A DNA stretch of 64,000 nucleotides from Arenibacter troitsensis. Lineage in GTDB: Bacteria; Bacteroidota; Bacteroidia; Flavobacteriales; Flavobacteriaceae. The stretch is from the NCBI RefSeq assembly GCF_900177645.1, contig NZ_FXAO01000003.1, positions 1-64,000 on the forward strand, written 5' to 3'. Both the position numbers and the translations under genes were made by a program. The notes under the pieces are model-generated. The model was not told the DNA's origin and ran no database searches. It was given only the letters and a program-made list of their open reading frames with translations. Within the stretch, counting starts at the first letter, position 1. The number at the start of each line of letters is the position of its first letter. This document shows positions 63,815-64,000 of this stretch, piece by piece.

Positions 63815-64000
63815 AATGGACGATACCTAAATTCACAGCCATGCCATTTTAGTGGGGCCAAGTTGCTTGGTTTGGAGAAGGTCTAATAATGAATAATGGG
63901 AGTTATGCAGTACAAACATGCCCAAATTCCCCGTACTTCTTCAACTTGCGTATGGCGGTGCCTACATGCTTTTAAAAGATTTTGTCAGGTGGCTTACGTC
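63815..64000. other. window end, no certain gene
   Basis: Two plus-strand frames starting at ATGs near 63,905 and 63,918 remain open to the window edge (about 27-32 codons). Either could be the start of a gene, but neither can be confirmed from 80-100 bases. No terminator for the lipoprotein gene is evident. Confidence 0.3.

Overview
The window looks like chromosomal DNA of a member of the Flavobacteriaceae (Bacteroidota), probably marine. Pointers are AT-rich DNA, weak Shine-Dalgarno sequences, -7 promoter boxes of the Bacteroidota type (TAnnTTTG), lipoproteins with short lipoboxes, a class II ketol-acid reductoisomerase, and a PxpABC 5-oxoprolinase operon beside an Nramp-like transporter. 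No rRNA, tRNA or CRISPR array was seen.

Layout. 0-12.4 kb is ordinary core genome: CDGSH protein, acyltransferase-like membrane protein, FMN reductase, PabB, alpha/beta hydrolase, TilS, DsbD, a CocE-type hydrolase and a penicillin acylase. At 12.6 kb starts yifB (comM homologue). It is cut at codon 475 by a 12.37-kb integrative element (about 13,993-26,358), and its last 36 codons reappear at 26,359-26,469. A large serine integrase lies at the element's right end. Both junctions share an AA core flanked, at exactly equal distance, by inverted TTCACATAT arms, as expected of a serine-integrase attP. The element also carries a small resolvase, a four-gene operon that looks like an ABC-three-component (ABC-3C) conflict system, two unknown membrane/coiled-coil proteins, phage-like proteins (tail-tube-like, TerS-like), a possible replication or DNA-binding module and a repeat-rich noncoding block.

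26.5-34 kb is repeat-rich and sparsely coding: 169-bp tandem repeats of the yifB 3' end, palindromic intergenic repeats, a class-C beta-lactamase-like hydrolase, a SASA-type carbohydrate esterase, a secreted Gfo/Idh/MocA oxidoreductase and a DUF559-like nuclease. 34.1-38.7 kb is a compact five-gene operon: DUF2891 lipoprotein, an Nramp-family protein without the metal ligands, and pxpA-pxpB-pxpC. 38.8-46.1 kb is the branched-chain amino-acid cluster ilvD-ilvB-ilvN-ilvC-ilvA, preceded by a 15-codon leader peptide rich in Val/Ile/Leu and a complete attenuator (1:2, 2:3 and 3:4 pairings can be drawn). 46-64 kb holds a GapN-like dehydrogenase, a DnaJ-KTSC fusion, a TetR regulator with two matching operators beside an MBL-fold hydrolase, the agmatine-to-putrescine pair aguB-aguA, an AraC/AhpD-like/OsmC redox group, a second acyltransferase-like protein, a quinone-oxidoreductase/RidA pair, a second Gfo/Idh/MocA protein, an MFS transporter and a large propeller lipoprotein.

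The most interesting content is the ABC-3C-like operon. Its 70-residue single-span membrane protein ends in a TVGxNxGGIN motif, and the neighbouring C-terminal-domain protein begins with the same motif. This resembles effector/receptor pairs that signal through amyloid (RHIM-like) templating. That reading is an inference.
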